A stretch of DNA of 64,000 bases from JAJFUV01 sp964384215 (GCA_964384215.1 CAYLLB010000001.1:62001-126000), one strand, 5' to 3'. Shown: positions 10,401 through 18,679, counted from the first letter of the stretch. A program made the numbers and translations. The notes: generated from the letters alone by a model not told the origin.

Positions 10401-10719
10401 GCCAGCGCCAGACGGGTACCTGGCCGCGCATCAGGCGGTTGGCTTCCGTGAGGCCCAGTTCCCGCTCCAGGTAGAGGCTGGCGGTCTCGTCGGGATCAAA
10501 CAGCGTGAGCTGATGAAAACCGTCCATGCGCAGCCCGCGCCCGGCGAGAAACTTCGAGGCCATCGTGGAGATCTGGTCCTTCGAGTAACGCAGGTTGATG
10601 GATGCCTGCGGAAATGCCGCCCTGAAGTTGTAGGCTGTGTAGGCCACCGACACCGCGGCCACGGCAATGAGCACCAGCACGAGCCGCAAATCCCGTTTGT
10701 CGAAACGTTCGCAAGTCAT
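7414..10719 (-). CDS. Large CPBP-family intramembrane metalloprotease-like protein with internal duplication
   Basis: 1101 residues. I choose ATG 10719 because AGGGA lies 8 bases upstream; a TTG at 10740 is the alternative. Residues ~10-30 form a first membrane helix. A soluble domain follows (WRARWFRPP near 106), then several helices and the CPBP (CAAX-protease/bacteriocin-processing) core: EEFWFR (~420), FVWGFLHSNY (~450) and WHFTVDA (~490), the three motifs carrying the catalytic Glu and metal-binding His. The second half repeats the soluble domain (WVVRYFQPL near 672; LTADEARAIAL and VQGNEPSSFRRFL match LTKEQARAIAE and VQGDQVGAYQEFL) and adds about eight more helices without a second protease core. 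Typical CPBP proteins have 200-300 residues, so this is an exceptionally large form. Substrate unknown. Confidence 0.8.
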   Translation of the reverse strand: MTCERFDKRDLRLVLVLIAVAAVSVAYTAYNFRAAFPQASINLRYSKDQISTMASKFLAGRGLRMDGFHQLTLFDPDETASLYLERELGLTEANRLMRGQVPVWRWRARWFRPPEKEEMTVWLSPEGRLVGFEHQIREDAAGARLTKEQARAIAENFLRQQTTAPQRFIEEQLKERPNRYDYLFTWEQEGFKAKEATNRRSVTVQGDQVGAYQEFLYVPEKWKRDFATMRAANDLYAQIATGFYVPMILGAVVLIIIWIRRKSLDWRPVVLVSLVVGVMMMLNEWNQLPFFIDQTSTSTPYHETLTIGLLRGLGAGVFVFLYVILAAAAGEPLYRSAQPNQLSLASGFAWRGLRTKRAFNACVVGYAFAAAHIAFVVAFYLIGRRFGVWSPQEIEYSDLLSTMLPWIYPVAIALLASTSEEFWFRLFAIPALERIVKWRWLAVVIPAFVWGFLHSNYPQQPGYIRGIEVGVIGIAAGFLMMRFGILCTLIWHFTVDAVLIGMFLFRSESGYFQLSGLVVVAAILAPLVISLVSYRRNKGFVTVPEALNEGTLPAESPAQPAALEPAAAPAPAAQPPARLWSAKWLMVAAALGAIAIVAVHPFEFGDFVRITVTRCQAQTAADHAMAARNLKPDEWRRVSEFVTNFQPADFEYLRRLSGSAAANNAVRDRTTTGVWVVRYFQPLRKEEWRVFVNAGGRAFRVDHVLDEKAPGANLTADEARAIALRYAAEVQQVDLGRYRALDAATEKKDNRTDHSFVWEDPDFRMGEAKARISIAVQGNEPSSFRRFLKLPEEWLREFTRPRVQGFLTVGLLGALSLALIVVFIKRLPGHTYRRRLYLTVAAATCGLALLAYLNQWPSYLSDYDTAKPLANFLAQMAVTRLIGVLFYAGAGLLGALAVDVFLRVGIGERHLTTPSLPTTVALALVVGGFARAAAAVGDLAAGPRLSVRMWSIAGTDVWLPGFAVLAQSVFAALGYLAAAAIILSAAAKLLAPRVRLAVLASVAVVAALGRALTPAQFAIGVVVLAAWMALFYALVRTRGADLIGFGVAVFWMDAASRAATLIEQPSPWFRWNGAAAALVAALIGVLAIRVAARVLKASDVE

Positions 10720-10791
10720 GGTGTGAGTCCCTTTATTCAATCACTTTTCGCGCGGGCTGTTGTGGTACATTTCTTTCTTCACGGAGGCCCT

Positions 10792-13401
10792 ATGCGCGTA
10801 TCCCGACGTAGTGTCCTGCTCACCACCGCCGCCGCCGCCGCTCCAGCCCAAACCGTTTTGAAGCCCGCCGCTCCTCCCGCTCCCGTTGGCCGGCGCTTCA
10901 CCGGCGCGGCCCTGCGCGAGATTGCGTTTCCGCTGGGGGGTATCGGCACCGGCACCGTCTCGCTCACCGGCAGCGGCGCGCTGCGGGATTGGGAGATTTT
11001 CAATCGCCCCAATAAGGGCAGCATCCTGCCGTTCACCTTTGTGGCACTGAGATTGGATGGCGGCGGGATGGCCAAGCCACGCATCCGTGTGGTCGAGCGC
11101 AGGCCCATGCCGCCGTTCACCGGCCGTGACGGCCCCACGCGCCTCACCGCTCTCGGGTTGCCGCGCTTCCGCGAAGCTGCGTTCACCGGCGCCTACCCAT
11201 TCGCCAACATCCGTTTTTCCGACGCGGCGCTGCCGGTGACGGTTTCGCTCGAGGCGTTCAACCCCATGATCCCGCTGGCCACCGAGGACTCGAGCCTGCC
11301 GGTCGCCATCCTGACTTACCGGCTGACTTCGCGCGCCAAGTCGAGGCTGAACGCGTCGCTGGCCTTCAGCATGATGAATCCCGTGGGTTACGACGGCCAC
11401 TCGAAGCTCGGCGGGCGCAATGGGGATTGCTTCGGCGCGAATCTCAACGAGTTCAAAAGCGAGGGCGGAGCGTCGGGCATCCTCATGAAGTCGTCGAAAT
11501 ACCCCGCCGGTTCATTCCGAAATGGCTCGCTCGCACTGGTGACCAGCGCGGCGGACACGAGCTACCGCCTGCAATGGGAGCACGGCGCCTGGTGGGACGA
11601 TTTCCAGAAGTGGTGGGACGAGTTCCTGGCGAAGGGGCGCTTCGCCAATACGCCGACCCAACCTTCGGCGGACAAGACCACGGAGTATGCCACGCTCGCC
11701 GCGCACGCGACGCTCGAACCCGGCGAAACCAAGGACATTACTTTCGTCCTGGCCTGGCACTTCCCATACGGCGAGAACTACTGGTCGCGCGAGCCAGGGG
11801 CCAAGGACAAGCCGCTCGCCAACGAGTATGGGGCGCGCTGGAATTCGGCCTGGGAGCCGGCTGCCAAGGCACTGCGAGAATTGAAGCCGCTGCGCGAGCG
11901 CTCGGCGCGCTACCGGGACACGCTGCACAGCTCGACGCTGCCGGCACCGGTGATCGACGCCGTTTCGAGCCAGGCGTCCATCCTGCGCACCAACACGCTC
12001 ATGGTTCTGGAAGGCAAGCGCACGCTCGCCTTCGAAGGATGCAACGACCAGGATGGCTGCTGCCCCATGAACTGCACTCACGTCTACAACTACGAGCAGG
12101 CGCTCGCGCACCTGTACCCCGACGTGGAGCGTAGCATGCGCGAGACAGACTACCTGGTCAACATGCGCCCGGACGGCAGCATGAGCTTCCGCACGCTGGT
12201 CCCGCTGAAGAAGGGCGGCAACGATTTCCGTCCCGCGGCGGACGGGCAGATGGGTTGCGTCATGAAGACCTACCGCGAGTGGCAGCTTTCCGGCGACGAC
12301 GAGTATCTGCGCAAGCTCTGGCCCGAAGTGAAGCGCTCGCTCGAATACGCCTGGAAGCAGTGGGACGCCGACCGCGACGGCGTCATGGAAGGGCAGCAGC
12401 ACAACACTTACGACATCGAGTTTTACGGGCCCAACTCGATGATGGGTTCGCTTTATCTGGGCGCGCTCCTGGCAGCCGCGCGGATGGCGCGCCACCTTGG
12501 TGACGCGGCTTCGGCCGAGACATACGAAGCGCTGGCCGCGAGCGGCGGCAAGCGGCTGGACCGGGAGCTGTACAACGGCGAATATTACGTACAGAAAGTG
12601 GACGAGTCCAGGCAGGAAGCGGCGAAGTATCAATACGGGGAAGGGTGCCTGTCGGACCAGTTGCTCGGCCAGTGGTTCGCCGAGGTCGTACACCTGGGCA
12701 AGGTACTGCCGCACGAACACATCCGGCGGGCTCTGGGTGCCATCTGGCGTTACAACTTCCGCCAGGATTTCGGAGAATGGCCCAACACGCAGCGCCTGTA
12801 CGCGCTCAATGACGAGAAAGGCCTGGTGCTCTGCAGTTGGCCCCGCGGCAAGCGTCCGGCGCTCCCGTTCCCGTATTCCGACGAGGTGTGGACCGGCATC
12901 GAATACCAGGTGGCGGCGCACTTCATTTACGAGGGGATGATCAAGGAAGGGCTGGCTGTGGTGAAAGCGGTGCGAGACCGCTACGACGGCATCAGCCGCA
13001 ATCCCTGGAACGAAATCGAGTGTGGCCACCACTACGCGCGAGCCATGTCGAGCTGGTCGCTGCTGCTGGCGCTGTCCGGCTACCGCTATTCGGCGCCCTT
13101 GCGCGAATTGGGCTTCCATCCCGTGATCAATGCGGAGAACTTCCGTGCGCTTTACACGACCGGCTCTGCCTGGGGTTGCTACGCACAGAAACTGGCGGGC
13201 GAAAGACTTGACGCGGAGATCCGTGTGGAGGAAGGCGCGCTCACGCTGGCTACAATTCGGCTGCCGGCGCCGAAGGCGGAAGTAAAACTGGTGTCAAAGC
13301 AGCGTGCGAAAGTTCGCGTCGAAAAGGGGGAAGCGATTCTAACGTTCGATAAGCCGGTGGAGATCCAGGCGGGAAGGACGCTGGCCGTGGCGCTGGCGTA
13401 A
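10792..13401 (+). CDS. GH116-family glucosylceramidase/beta-glucosidase-like protein, exported
   Basis: 869 residues from ATG 10792, preceded by GGAGG at 10783-10787. The N-terminus VSRRSVLLTTAAAAAPAQT has a twin arginine and hydrophobic stretch, which suggests Tat export. The N-terminal GBA2 domain starts at EIAFPLGGIGTGTVSLTG. The C-terminal (alpha/alpha)6 barrel (DUF608) shows EGCNDQDGCCPMNCTHVYNY, DGVMEGQQHNTYDIEF, EVWTGIEYQVAAHF and NPWNEIECGHHYARAMSSW. These are the hallmark blocks that hold the nucleophile Glu and acid/base Asp. Characterised members cleave beta-glucosides, beta-xylosides or glucosylceramide. It starts 72 bases from the divergent protease gene and ends 27 bases from the convergent cyclophilin gene, so it looks monocistronic. 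Confidence 0.88.
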   Translation: MRVSRRSVLLTTAAAAAPAQTVLKPAAPPAPVGRRFTGAALREIAFPLGGIGTGTVSLTGSGALRDWEIFNRPNKGSILPFTFVALRLDGGGMAKPRIRVVERRPMPPFTGRDGPTRLTALGLPRFREAAFTGAYPFANIRFSDAALPVTVSLEAFNPMIPLATEDSSLPVAILTYRLTSRAKSRLNASLAFSMMNPVGYDGHSKLGGRNGDCFGANLNEFKSEGGASGILMKSSKYPAGSFRNGSLALVTSAADTSYRLQWEHGAWWDDFQKWWDEFLAKGRFANTPTQPSADKTTEYATLAAHATLEPGETKDITFVLAWHFPYGENYWSREPGAKDKPLANEYGARWNSAWEPAAKALRELKPLRERSARYRDTLHSSTLPAPVIDAVSSQASILRTNTLMVLEGKRTLAFEGCNDQDGCCPMNCTHVYNYEQALAHLYPDVERSMRETDYLVNMRPDGSMSFRTLVPLKKGGNDFRPAADGQMGCVMKTYREWQLSGDDEYLRKLWPEVKRSLEYAWKQWDADRDGVMEGQQHNTYDIEFYGPNSMMGSLYLGALLAAARMARHLGDAASAETYEALAASGGKRLDRELYNGEYYVQKVDESRQEAAKYQYGEGCLSDQLLGQWFAEVVHLGKVLPHEHIRRALGAIWRYNFRQDFGEWPNTQRLYALNDEKGLVLCSWPRGKRPALPFPYSDEVWTGIEYQVAAHFIYEGMIKEGLAVVKAVRDRYDGISRNPWNEIECGHHYARAMSSWSLLLALSGYRYSAPLRELGFHPVINAENFRALYTTGSAWGCYAQKLAGERLDAEIRVEEGALTLATIRLPAPKAEVKLVSKQRAKVRVEKGEAILTFDKPVEIQAGRTLAVALA

Positions 13402-13428
13402 CAGATCTTCCGAGCGCCGACCGTTTCC

Positions 13429-14064
13429 TTACGGCAGAATCACGGCCCGCTTGATGTAGTCGAGGCGGGGGAATGAACTGTCCAGGTACGCTTTGCCTTC
13501 TCTCTCGATTCGCTTCGGGTCGGGGCCGTTTCCTCGCGGGGCCATCTCGCCGTAGCTCGAGTAGAGCTGTTCGACCACTTCCATCCCCTCGACCACGCTG
13601 CCGATCGGCGCAAAGCCGGATTTGTCGAGTTCCGTGTTGTCCTTCAGGTTGATGAACAACTGTGTCGTTCTGGAAGCGGGCCCTTGGGCGGCGAACGTCA
13701 GCGTGCCCTTCTTGTTCTTCTGCTTCACGGGGTCGTCGGGGATGCGCAACTGGCTCCACAGGTTCGATGCGGCCGTGTCGAAGCTGATTCCAAACTGAGC
13801 GACGAAGTTGCGCACCACGCGGTAGAATGGCACGCCGTCGAAGTAACGGCTGCGCGCGAGCGTGTAGAAGTGCTCGGCTCCTTGCGGCGCCCACGCCTTC
13901 GAGATCTCGGCGACGAAGACGCCTTTCGTAGTTTCGAACTTGACGCGGTACACTTCCGGCGCCTTCTCGGGCAGAGCGGGCCCGGCCTTCTTCACGGCGG
14001 CCGGCTTGTTGGAGCAACCGGCGGCGAACAGCAGTATGGCAGCGATGACGATGGCGTTTCGCAT
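13429..14064 (-). CDS. Cyclophilin-type peptidyl-prolyl cis-trans isomerase, lipoprotein
   Basis: 211 residues. The N-terminus has a lipoprotein signal, with hydrophobic AIVIAAILLFAAG followed by the lipobox Cys (FAAGCSN), so the protein should be lipid-anchored outside the cytoplasm. The cyclophilin fold is recognisable from FETTKGVFVAEI, HFYTLARSRYFDGVPFYRVV, GTLTFAAQGPASRTTQLFINL and GFAPIGSVVEGMEVVEQLY. The usual active-site FHR is FYR here and QFFI is TQLFI, so activity may be reduced, which is common among bacterial cyclophilins. It follows rlmH on the same strand after 18 bases and is likely cotranscribed. Role: folding of envelope proteins, inferred from family and location. Confidence 0.88.
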   Translation of the reverse strand: MRNAIVIAAILLFAAGCSNKPAAVKKAGPALPEKAPEVYRVKFETTKGVFVAEISKAWAPQGAEHFYTLARSRYFDGVPFYRVVRNFVAQFGISFDTAASNLWSQLRIPDDPVKQKNKKGTLTFAAQGPASRTTQLFINLKDNTELDKSGFAPIGSVVEGMEVVEQLYSSYGEMAPRGNGPDPKRIEREGKAYLDSSFPRLDYIKRAVILP

Positions 14065-14082
14065 AGGGCAGACTGTCCTACT

Positions 14083-14502
14083 TTACCGCGGGTACGGATG
14101 GCCGCGGAGGGTGGTGAAAGCCCGGTAGATCTGCTCGGCCAGCATGGCGCGCGCCAACTCGTGTGGAAAGGTCATCGCCGAGAGCGACAACAGCAAATCC
14201 GCGCGCCCGCGCCAGGCCGGCGGCAGGCCGTCGGCGCCGCCTACGACGAACACCAGGTCGCGCGCCTCGGTTTCGGCCCGGCTAACCAGAGCAACGAAGG
14301 CGGCAGTGTCCATCTTGCGCCCCGCGGGATCGAGCAACACCTTGAGCGCCGAAGGGTGCTTCGTGAAGGGATCGTCGCGGCTGGGCCGGATCTCGCGCAT
14401 CTCCATGTGTGCCCAACGCGTGGTGCGCTTCACGTACTCGCCGGCCATGGAATTCGCGCCGGGATCGCGGGCTTTTCCGATGTAGTAGAGCCAGATGCGC
14501 AC
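14083..14502 (-). CDS. rlmH: 23S rRNA (pseudouridine1915-N3)-methyltransferase RlmH
   Basis: 139 residues from GTG 14502, giving MRIWLYYIGKARD, which matches how RlmH proteins begin. A TTG three codons upstream (14511) is an alternative start and neither has a strong ribosome binding site. SPOUT-fold knot motifs are clear: FVVGGADGLP (cofactor-binding loop) and LSLSAMTFPHELARAMLAEQIYRA, then the terminal HPYPR that matches the family's HPYH-type end. It methylates the pseudouridine at position 1915 of 23S rRNA. The protein is shorter than the usual 155-160 residues, mostly in the region between residues 20 and 60. It is the upstream gene of a two-gene unit with the cyclophilin. Confidence 0.9.
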   Translation of the reverse strand: MRIWLYYIGKARDPGANSMAGEYVKRTTRWAHMEMREIRPSRDDPFTKHPSALKVLLDPAGRKMDTAAFVALVSRAETEARDLVFVVGGADGLPPAWRGRADLLLSLSAMTFPHELARAMLAEQIYRAFTTLRGHPYPR

Positions 14503-14524
14503 CTCAATCAAGCATAATCAAAGC

Positions 14525-16459
14525 ATGCGATTCTTGGCTGCGCTCCTCGTTCCGATTCTAAGCTCGACCGCTCTGGCCGCTCCGGCGCCGGTGGTGAAGA
14601 ACCGCGCGCCGCTGTCTGCGAGTTCCTTTTACCTTCTGCCGCTTGGGGCCGTGAAGCCCGAGGGATGGCTCAAGCGCCAGCTTCAGATTCAGGCTGAAGG
14701 CTTGAGCGGGCATCTCGACGAGTTCTGGCCCAGCCTGGCGGCCGATAGCGGCTGGCTGGGCGGGCAGGGCGAGAGTTGGGAGCGCGGCCCATATTACACG
14801 GACGGTCTGGTGCCGCTGGCTTATCTGCTTGACGACGAGCGCCTGAAAGCGAAGGCCGATAAATGGGTACGCTGGACACTCGAAAACCAGCGGACCGACG
14901 GCGGGATCGGGCCGGAAAAGAACAAAGACTGGTGGCCCATCATGGTGATGCTCAAAGCGCTCACGCAGTACCAGGAGGCCACCGGCGACCCGCGCGTCGT
15001 GCCGCTGATGCAGAAATACTTCACGCACCAATTGGCGTCGCTCGAAGCGCGGCCGCTCGACAAGTGGGCCATTTACCGCTGGCAGGACGAAGCGCTCAGC
15101 GTCGCCTGGCTGTACAACCGTACGGGCGACCGGCGGCTGCTCGATCTGGCGCGCCTGCTATCGAAACAAGGCTACAACTGGCGCGCGCAGTTCGAAGACT
15201 TCCAGTTTCGAGGCAAGGCGCTGAAGGGTGAGACGGCCCTGAAGACGCACGTCGTGAACAACGCCATGGCGCTGAAGACCTCCGCCGTATGGTGGCTGTT
15301 CAGCGGCGATGCGGTGGACCGCCGGGCCGCGCTCCAGCAACTCGACGTCATGGACCGCTTCCACCTGCTGCCGAACGGCGTGCATTCCGGCGACGAGCAC
15401 TACGCGGGCCGCAACCCGTCGCAGGGGACCGAACTGTGCGCCGTCGTCGAGGGAATGTTTTCGGTGGAGCACATGATTGCTATCCTGGGCGAAGCCGCAT
15501 TGGGCGACCGTCTGGAAAAGATGGCCTTCAATCCTTTGCCCGGCACCTTCAGCGGCGACATGTGGTCGCACCAGTACGACCAGCAGCCCAACCAGGTGCT
15601 CTGTACGCTGGCCAAGCGCGACTGGACCACGAACGGGGACGAATCGAACCTGTTCGGCCTGGAGCCGAACTTCGGCTGCTGCACGGCCAATTTCCACCAG
15701 GGCTGGCCGAAGTTCGCCGCCAGCCTCTGGATGGCGACCAATGACGATGGGCTGGCCGCCGTGGCCTACGCGCCCTCGCGCGTGGCGGCACGCGTCGCGG
15801 GCGGCGTCGCGGTTGAGATCGTCGAGCAAACCGAGTACCCGTTCCGGGACAAGATCGAGATGATGGTGAATCCCGCCTCGCCGGCCAAGTTCCCCATCGT
15901 CCTGCGCGTTCCGGCTTGGGCGGCCGGGGTCCGGATTGCGGTGAACGGAAAGCCGGTCGCGGGCGTCCGCGCGGGTACGTTCCATCGCATTGAACGCCGC
16001 TGGACGAAGGGTGATCGGATCGAATTGGTGTTTCCGATGAAAGTTCGCGTCTCGCGCTGGCATCAGGACTCGGTGGCCATTGATCGAGGGCCGCTGGTCT
16101 ATTCACTTCGCATCGGCGAGGATTGGCGCAAGCTGCGCGACAAGGCGCCAGCCGCCGACTGGGAGATCTATCCCACGACGCCTTGGAATTACGCTCTGGC
16201 GATAGACATGGCCAAACCCGAGGCGTCGATCGAGGTCGTCGAAAAGCCGGTGGGGCCGATGCCCTTCAGCCCGCAAGGCGCGCCGGTAGAACTCCGCGTG
16301 AAGGGGCGCCGGCTGAAGAGTTGGTCGCTTTTGAATAACTCCGCCGGACCGATGCCGCCCAGCCCGGTTGCCAGTCAGGAGCCCGTGGAGACACTCACGC
16401 TCATCCCTTACGGTTCGGCCAAGCTGCGCATCACGGCGTTCCCGTGGCTGGCCCAGTGA
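14525..16459 (+). CDS. DUF1680/GH127-like glycoside hydrolase (beta-L-arabinofuranosidase-type), secreted
   Basis: 644 residues. I choose ATG 14525 because it opens a signal peptide (MRFLAALLVPILSSTALAAP); an ATG at 14495 would add ten polar residues and overlap rlmH. The (alpha/alpha)6 barrel runs to about residue 430, with LPLGAVKPEGWLKRQL, DGLVPLAYLLDDERLKAKAD, HSGDEHYAGRNPSQGTELC and NFGCCTANFHQGWPKFAASL. The paired Cys in the last block lies where GH127 enzymes place their Cys nucleophile and zinc-binding Cys. Two beta-sandwich domains follow. Characterised relatives remove beta-L-arabinofuranose from plant glycans. This sub-branch may have another specificity. It is divergent from rlmH with almost no intergenic space. 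Confidence 0.82.
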   Translation: MRFLAALLVPILSSTALAAPAPVVKNRAPLSASSFYLLPLGAVKPEGWLKRQLQIQAEGLSGHLDEFWPSLAADSGWLGGQGESWERGPYYTDGLVPLAYLLDDERLKAKADKWVRWTLENQRTDGGIGPEKNKDWWPIMVMLKALTQYQEATGDPRVVPLMQKYFTHQLASLEARPLDKWAIYRWQDEALSVAWLYNRTGDRRLLDLARLLSKQGYNWRAQFEDFQFRGKALKGETALKTHVVNNAMALKTSAVWWLFSGDAVDRRAALQQLDVMDRFHLLPNGVHSGDEHYAGRNPSQGTELCAVVEGMFSVEHMIAILGEAALGDRLEKMAFNPLPGTFSGDMWSHQYDQQPNQVLCTLAKRDWTTNGDESNLFGLEPNFGCCTANFHQGWPKFAASLWMATNDDGLAAVAYAPSRVAARVAGGVAVEIVEQTEYPFRDKIEMMVNPASPAKFPIVLRVPAWAAGVRIAVNGKPVAGVRAGTFHRIERRWTKGDRIELVFPMKVRVSRWHQDSVAIDRGPLVYSLRIGEDWRKLRDKAPAADWEIYPTTPWNYALAIDMAKPEASIEVVEKPVGPMPFSPQGAPVELRVKGRRLKSWSLLNNSAGPMPPSPVASQEPVETLTLIPYGSAKLRITAFPWLAQ

Positions 16460-16840
16460 GCCGCTCGCTCGGCTCGCCCGTAGTATTATTGCATCCTTGC
16501 ACCGCTAGCAAAAATGTAGCCCTACACTGCCGCGACACCAACTCACCATAGTTCATCCGCGGCATTTTACAGCGAGCAAAACACGAATTAATGTTGACCA
16601 AATATTTCTGTATTATAGACGACCTACACGGCAGCCGTTTCGGGACATAGGTAAGCAGCAGGCGGGCGCAGGCCGCTCCGGGTCAGGTTTAGACGCTCCC
16701 GGAGAGCCTCTCAGGGGCCAATGCTGTCCGAATGAGCCAATTCCTCCCCTTGGACGGACTGAGTGCAAAGCACTTCCTGTGGAGATTTCCCGCCCTCCCC
16801 GAACCAGGTTCCCGTTCCCCATGGCCGCCTGCTGTCCAAC
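16460..16840. other. Non-coding stretch with an AT-rich island, left of an IS remnant
   Basis: No credible gene. Bases 16560-16620 are clearly AT-richer than their surroundings and include TTGACC (16594-16599) and TATAGA (16614-16619), but the 14-base gap is too short for a convincing sigma70 promoter and no gene follows. Bases 16640-16835 return to high GC and may belong to the outer part of the degraded insertion sequence. I recognise nothing else here. Confidence 0.5.
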
Positions 16841-17749
16841 TCAAGCCAGCGATAGCTGCAACTGCTCGGCAGGGAAACGTTCTGCTGGTAATTGGAACGG
16901 CTCGTTCAGCCGCGCCATGAGATCCCCGTACACGAACAGTTGCTGGCGCAACAGCGCCACCAGATTCGACAGACTCCAATCGAACCGGCTGCGCATTTGC
17001 CGGCACTTCAGCAGCAGCACCGCAGTGAGAGCCGTCCAGATCTGCGCCAACACGGCGTTGGCGCTCTTGCCGACGAAGGTCTAGACCCGCCGGGACTCGG
17101 CCACGCCGTATGCGATGTTGTCTTTCAACCGGGTGACGAAGAACACATTCTGTCTGGACAACTCCCACCACCAGTCGAGATCGGTGTAGCCGCGATCAAA
17201 CACCAGCATGGTTCCCGGCGCAAAGCGCTGCGGCGCGCCACCTCGATCTCGGGCGTGTGGCCCTCGGGGAGCACGGCGAACCGCGGCAGGTAGCCGTCAT
17301 GATCCAACCCCAAGTGCAGTTTCACGGCGCCCTTGGTGCGCCGGTAGTGTGCCCCATCGTACCCCGGCAGGCACAGCGGGATCATGGTCGCGTCCAGGCT
17401 GAGCAGCTTGTGTTGGAAGCGAAATCGGCGCTTCGAGCGATGTGCCACTACCGCCGCAGGCGGCCAAACCGCCGGTGGCCTCCCGGAGAGATTGCGCATG
17501 GCCCAGTTGGCAAAACAGCATCGCGATGAACTGGATCCAGCATGAGAACCCACGCGCGTGACGTTCGGCTCGGTGTTGCCGCACGGCGGCCTCGAACTCC
17601 AGGCGGGGGAAGAACTGCAACATCTGGGCGAAAATGCTACATACTCGATTCATGGCGGCGATCTCCTGTCGGTTGTGATCGTTCTTGGATGAAACAACCT
17701 CACAACCCACCGGAATCGTCGCCTTACATCTCAAACGCTAATTTGGACA
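16833..17749. mobile_element. Remnant of an IS4-type insertion sequence
   Basis: The transposase pseudogene is bracketed by a 7-base inverted match, TGTCCAA at 16833-16839 and TTGGACA at 17743-17749, which could be the tips of the terminal inverted repeats. The match weakens beyond 7 bases. No target-site duplication was recognised, so the exact ends are uncertain. The element is shorter than intact relatives because of its internal deletions. Confidence 0.5.
16841..17653 (-). pseudogene. IS4-family transposase (DUF4372 type), internally deleted and frameshifted
   Basis: Read on the minus strand, ATG 17653 opens the DUF4372 N-terminal domain (NRVCSIFAQMLQFFPRLEFE, then SLREATGGLAAC). The frame then jumps near 17445, where tens of residues normally found before the catalytic core are missing. 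The core continues as KLLSLDATMI (first catalytic Asp) to HTPEIEVAR. A one-base shift near 17235 leads to GTMLVFDRGYTDLDWWW (second Asp). A TAG follows SRRV near 17081, and the protein resumes directly at TFVGKSANAVLAQIWTAL and ends LAEQ-type at 16841. The segment with the third catalytic residue (Y-2-R-3-E-6-K block) is absent. At least two deletions and frame changes make it non-functional. Family assignment is from remembered motifs. Confidence 0.85.
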
Positions 17750-17904
17750 AGCGTGGTCCGGGCGGGAGACAGGAAAGAAGTCTATCGCCGGCTAAAGTAG
17801 AACCGACGTAAGGCACGAATGCGGCACAAACGCCTACACGTCTGGTCGAGCGTCTGCGCCAAGAGTTTAGGATCAGTTGTGGCACAATTCGATAGAAGGC
17901 CAAC

Positions 17905-18675
17905 GTGACAAAGACCGTACTTTGCCGGTTCATCCCCGCTCTATTCCTCGCCTGCACCTTCGCCGCCTCCGCTGAGCAGCTATCGCCTCCGGTGCGGCAG
18001 ACTAAGTTCTCTCAGACTGCCGTACCCGGGGTGCCTGCCGCCCCCAAGTGGGCTGACGGTCATCTAATCTGGTTCCGTCCGTCCACTACGCACTCGGATC
18101 TTTCGAACAATTTCGCGGTGCACGACAGCGAGGGCCACGCGGTTCTCGAGACGCGGGTGTGGGTTCCCGGCGCTACCCAAGTCTGGATCAGGGACGTGGA
18201 AGCAGTGGAGGGCGAGGCCGTCGCTGTGGGCAACGCCGTGGTCGGGAGCCTGCCCTGGTCGTCCTTCCGGTGTGGCCTGCACCCGGCCGCTGACCAGTTT
18301 GACGGATACGCCGAAGTGAGAGCATCCAAAGATAGGATCGGCGTTCTCCTTCCCACGTGCCACGAATGGTTGGAACTCAACACGAGCGGCGAAATCACGG
18401 GCCGTTGGAGCTGGCGCGACGTTCCCATCACGAACGGCTTGAAGTCCAGCGCCATGGTTTCTTCCGTCGTGATGACGCCGTCGAACGAGGTCTTCGCCCG
18501 CATCGGGATCGGCCTGTACCGTTTGAATCGGGAGCAGGGGACTTGGGACCCTGTGGACCTCACCGCCGCAACCGACGCCGGCGCCATCTTCGGCTGGCTA
18601 GCCGGCCACGACGGTGAATCCCTCGTCTATCTCTCCCAGCGGGAACTGGTCCGGGCGGACGTGAGAAAGCAATAA
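17905..18675 (+). CDS. Secreted protein of unknown function (possible beta-propeller)
   Basis: 256 residues from GTG 17905 with AGAAGG at 17894-17899 as ribosome binding site. The N-terminus VLCRFIPALFLACTFAASAE is a good signal peptide. The mature part has repeated short beta segments (HLIWFRPS, VWIRDVEAVEGEAVAVGN, GRWSWRDVPI, EVFARIGIGLYRLNR, LVYLSQRELVRADV) that resemble blades of a small beta-propeller, but I cannot assign a family. It sits next to the IS remnant, with 250 bases of mostly featureless sequence upstream, and converges on the kinase gene with a 4-base gap. No function proposed. Confidence 0.7.
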   Translation: MTKTVLCRFIPALFLACTFAASAEQLSPPVRQTKFSQTAVPGVPAAPKWADGHLIWFRPSTTHSDLSNNFAVHDSEGHAVLETRVWVPGATQVWIRDVEAVEGEAVAVGNAVVGSLPWSSFRCGLHPAADQFDGYAEVRASKDRIGVLLPTCHEWLELNTSGEITGRWSWRDVPITNGLKSSAMVSSVVMTPSNEVFARIGIGLYRLNREQGTWDPVDLTAATDAGAIFGWLAGHDGESLVYLSQRELVRADVRKQ

Positions 18676-18679
18676 CCGG

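Noticed and set aside
11512..13119. 535-codon minus-strand frame inside the GH116 gene
   Set aside because: Shadow of a strongly supported enzyme; no motif.
16689..17171. 160-codon minus-strand frame in the IS region
   Set aside because: It reads through the transposase remnant in the wrong frame; the correct frame shows VLAQIWTAL and LRQQLFVYGDLM.
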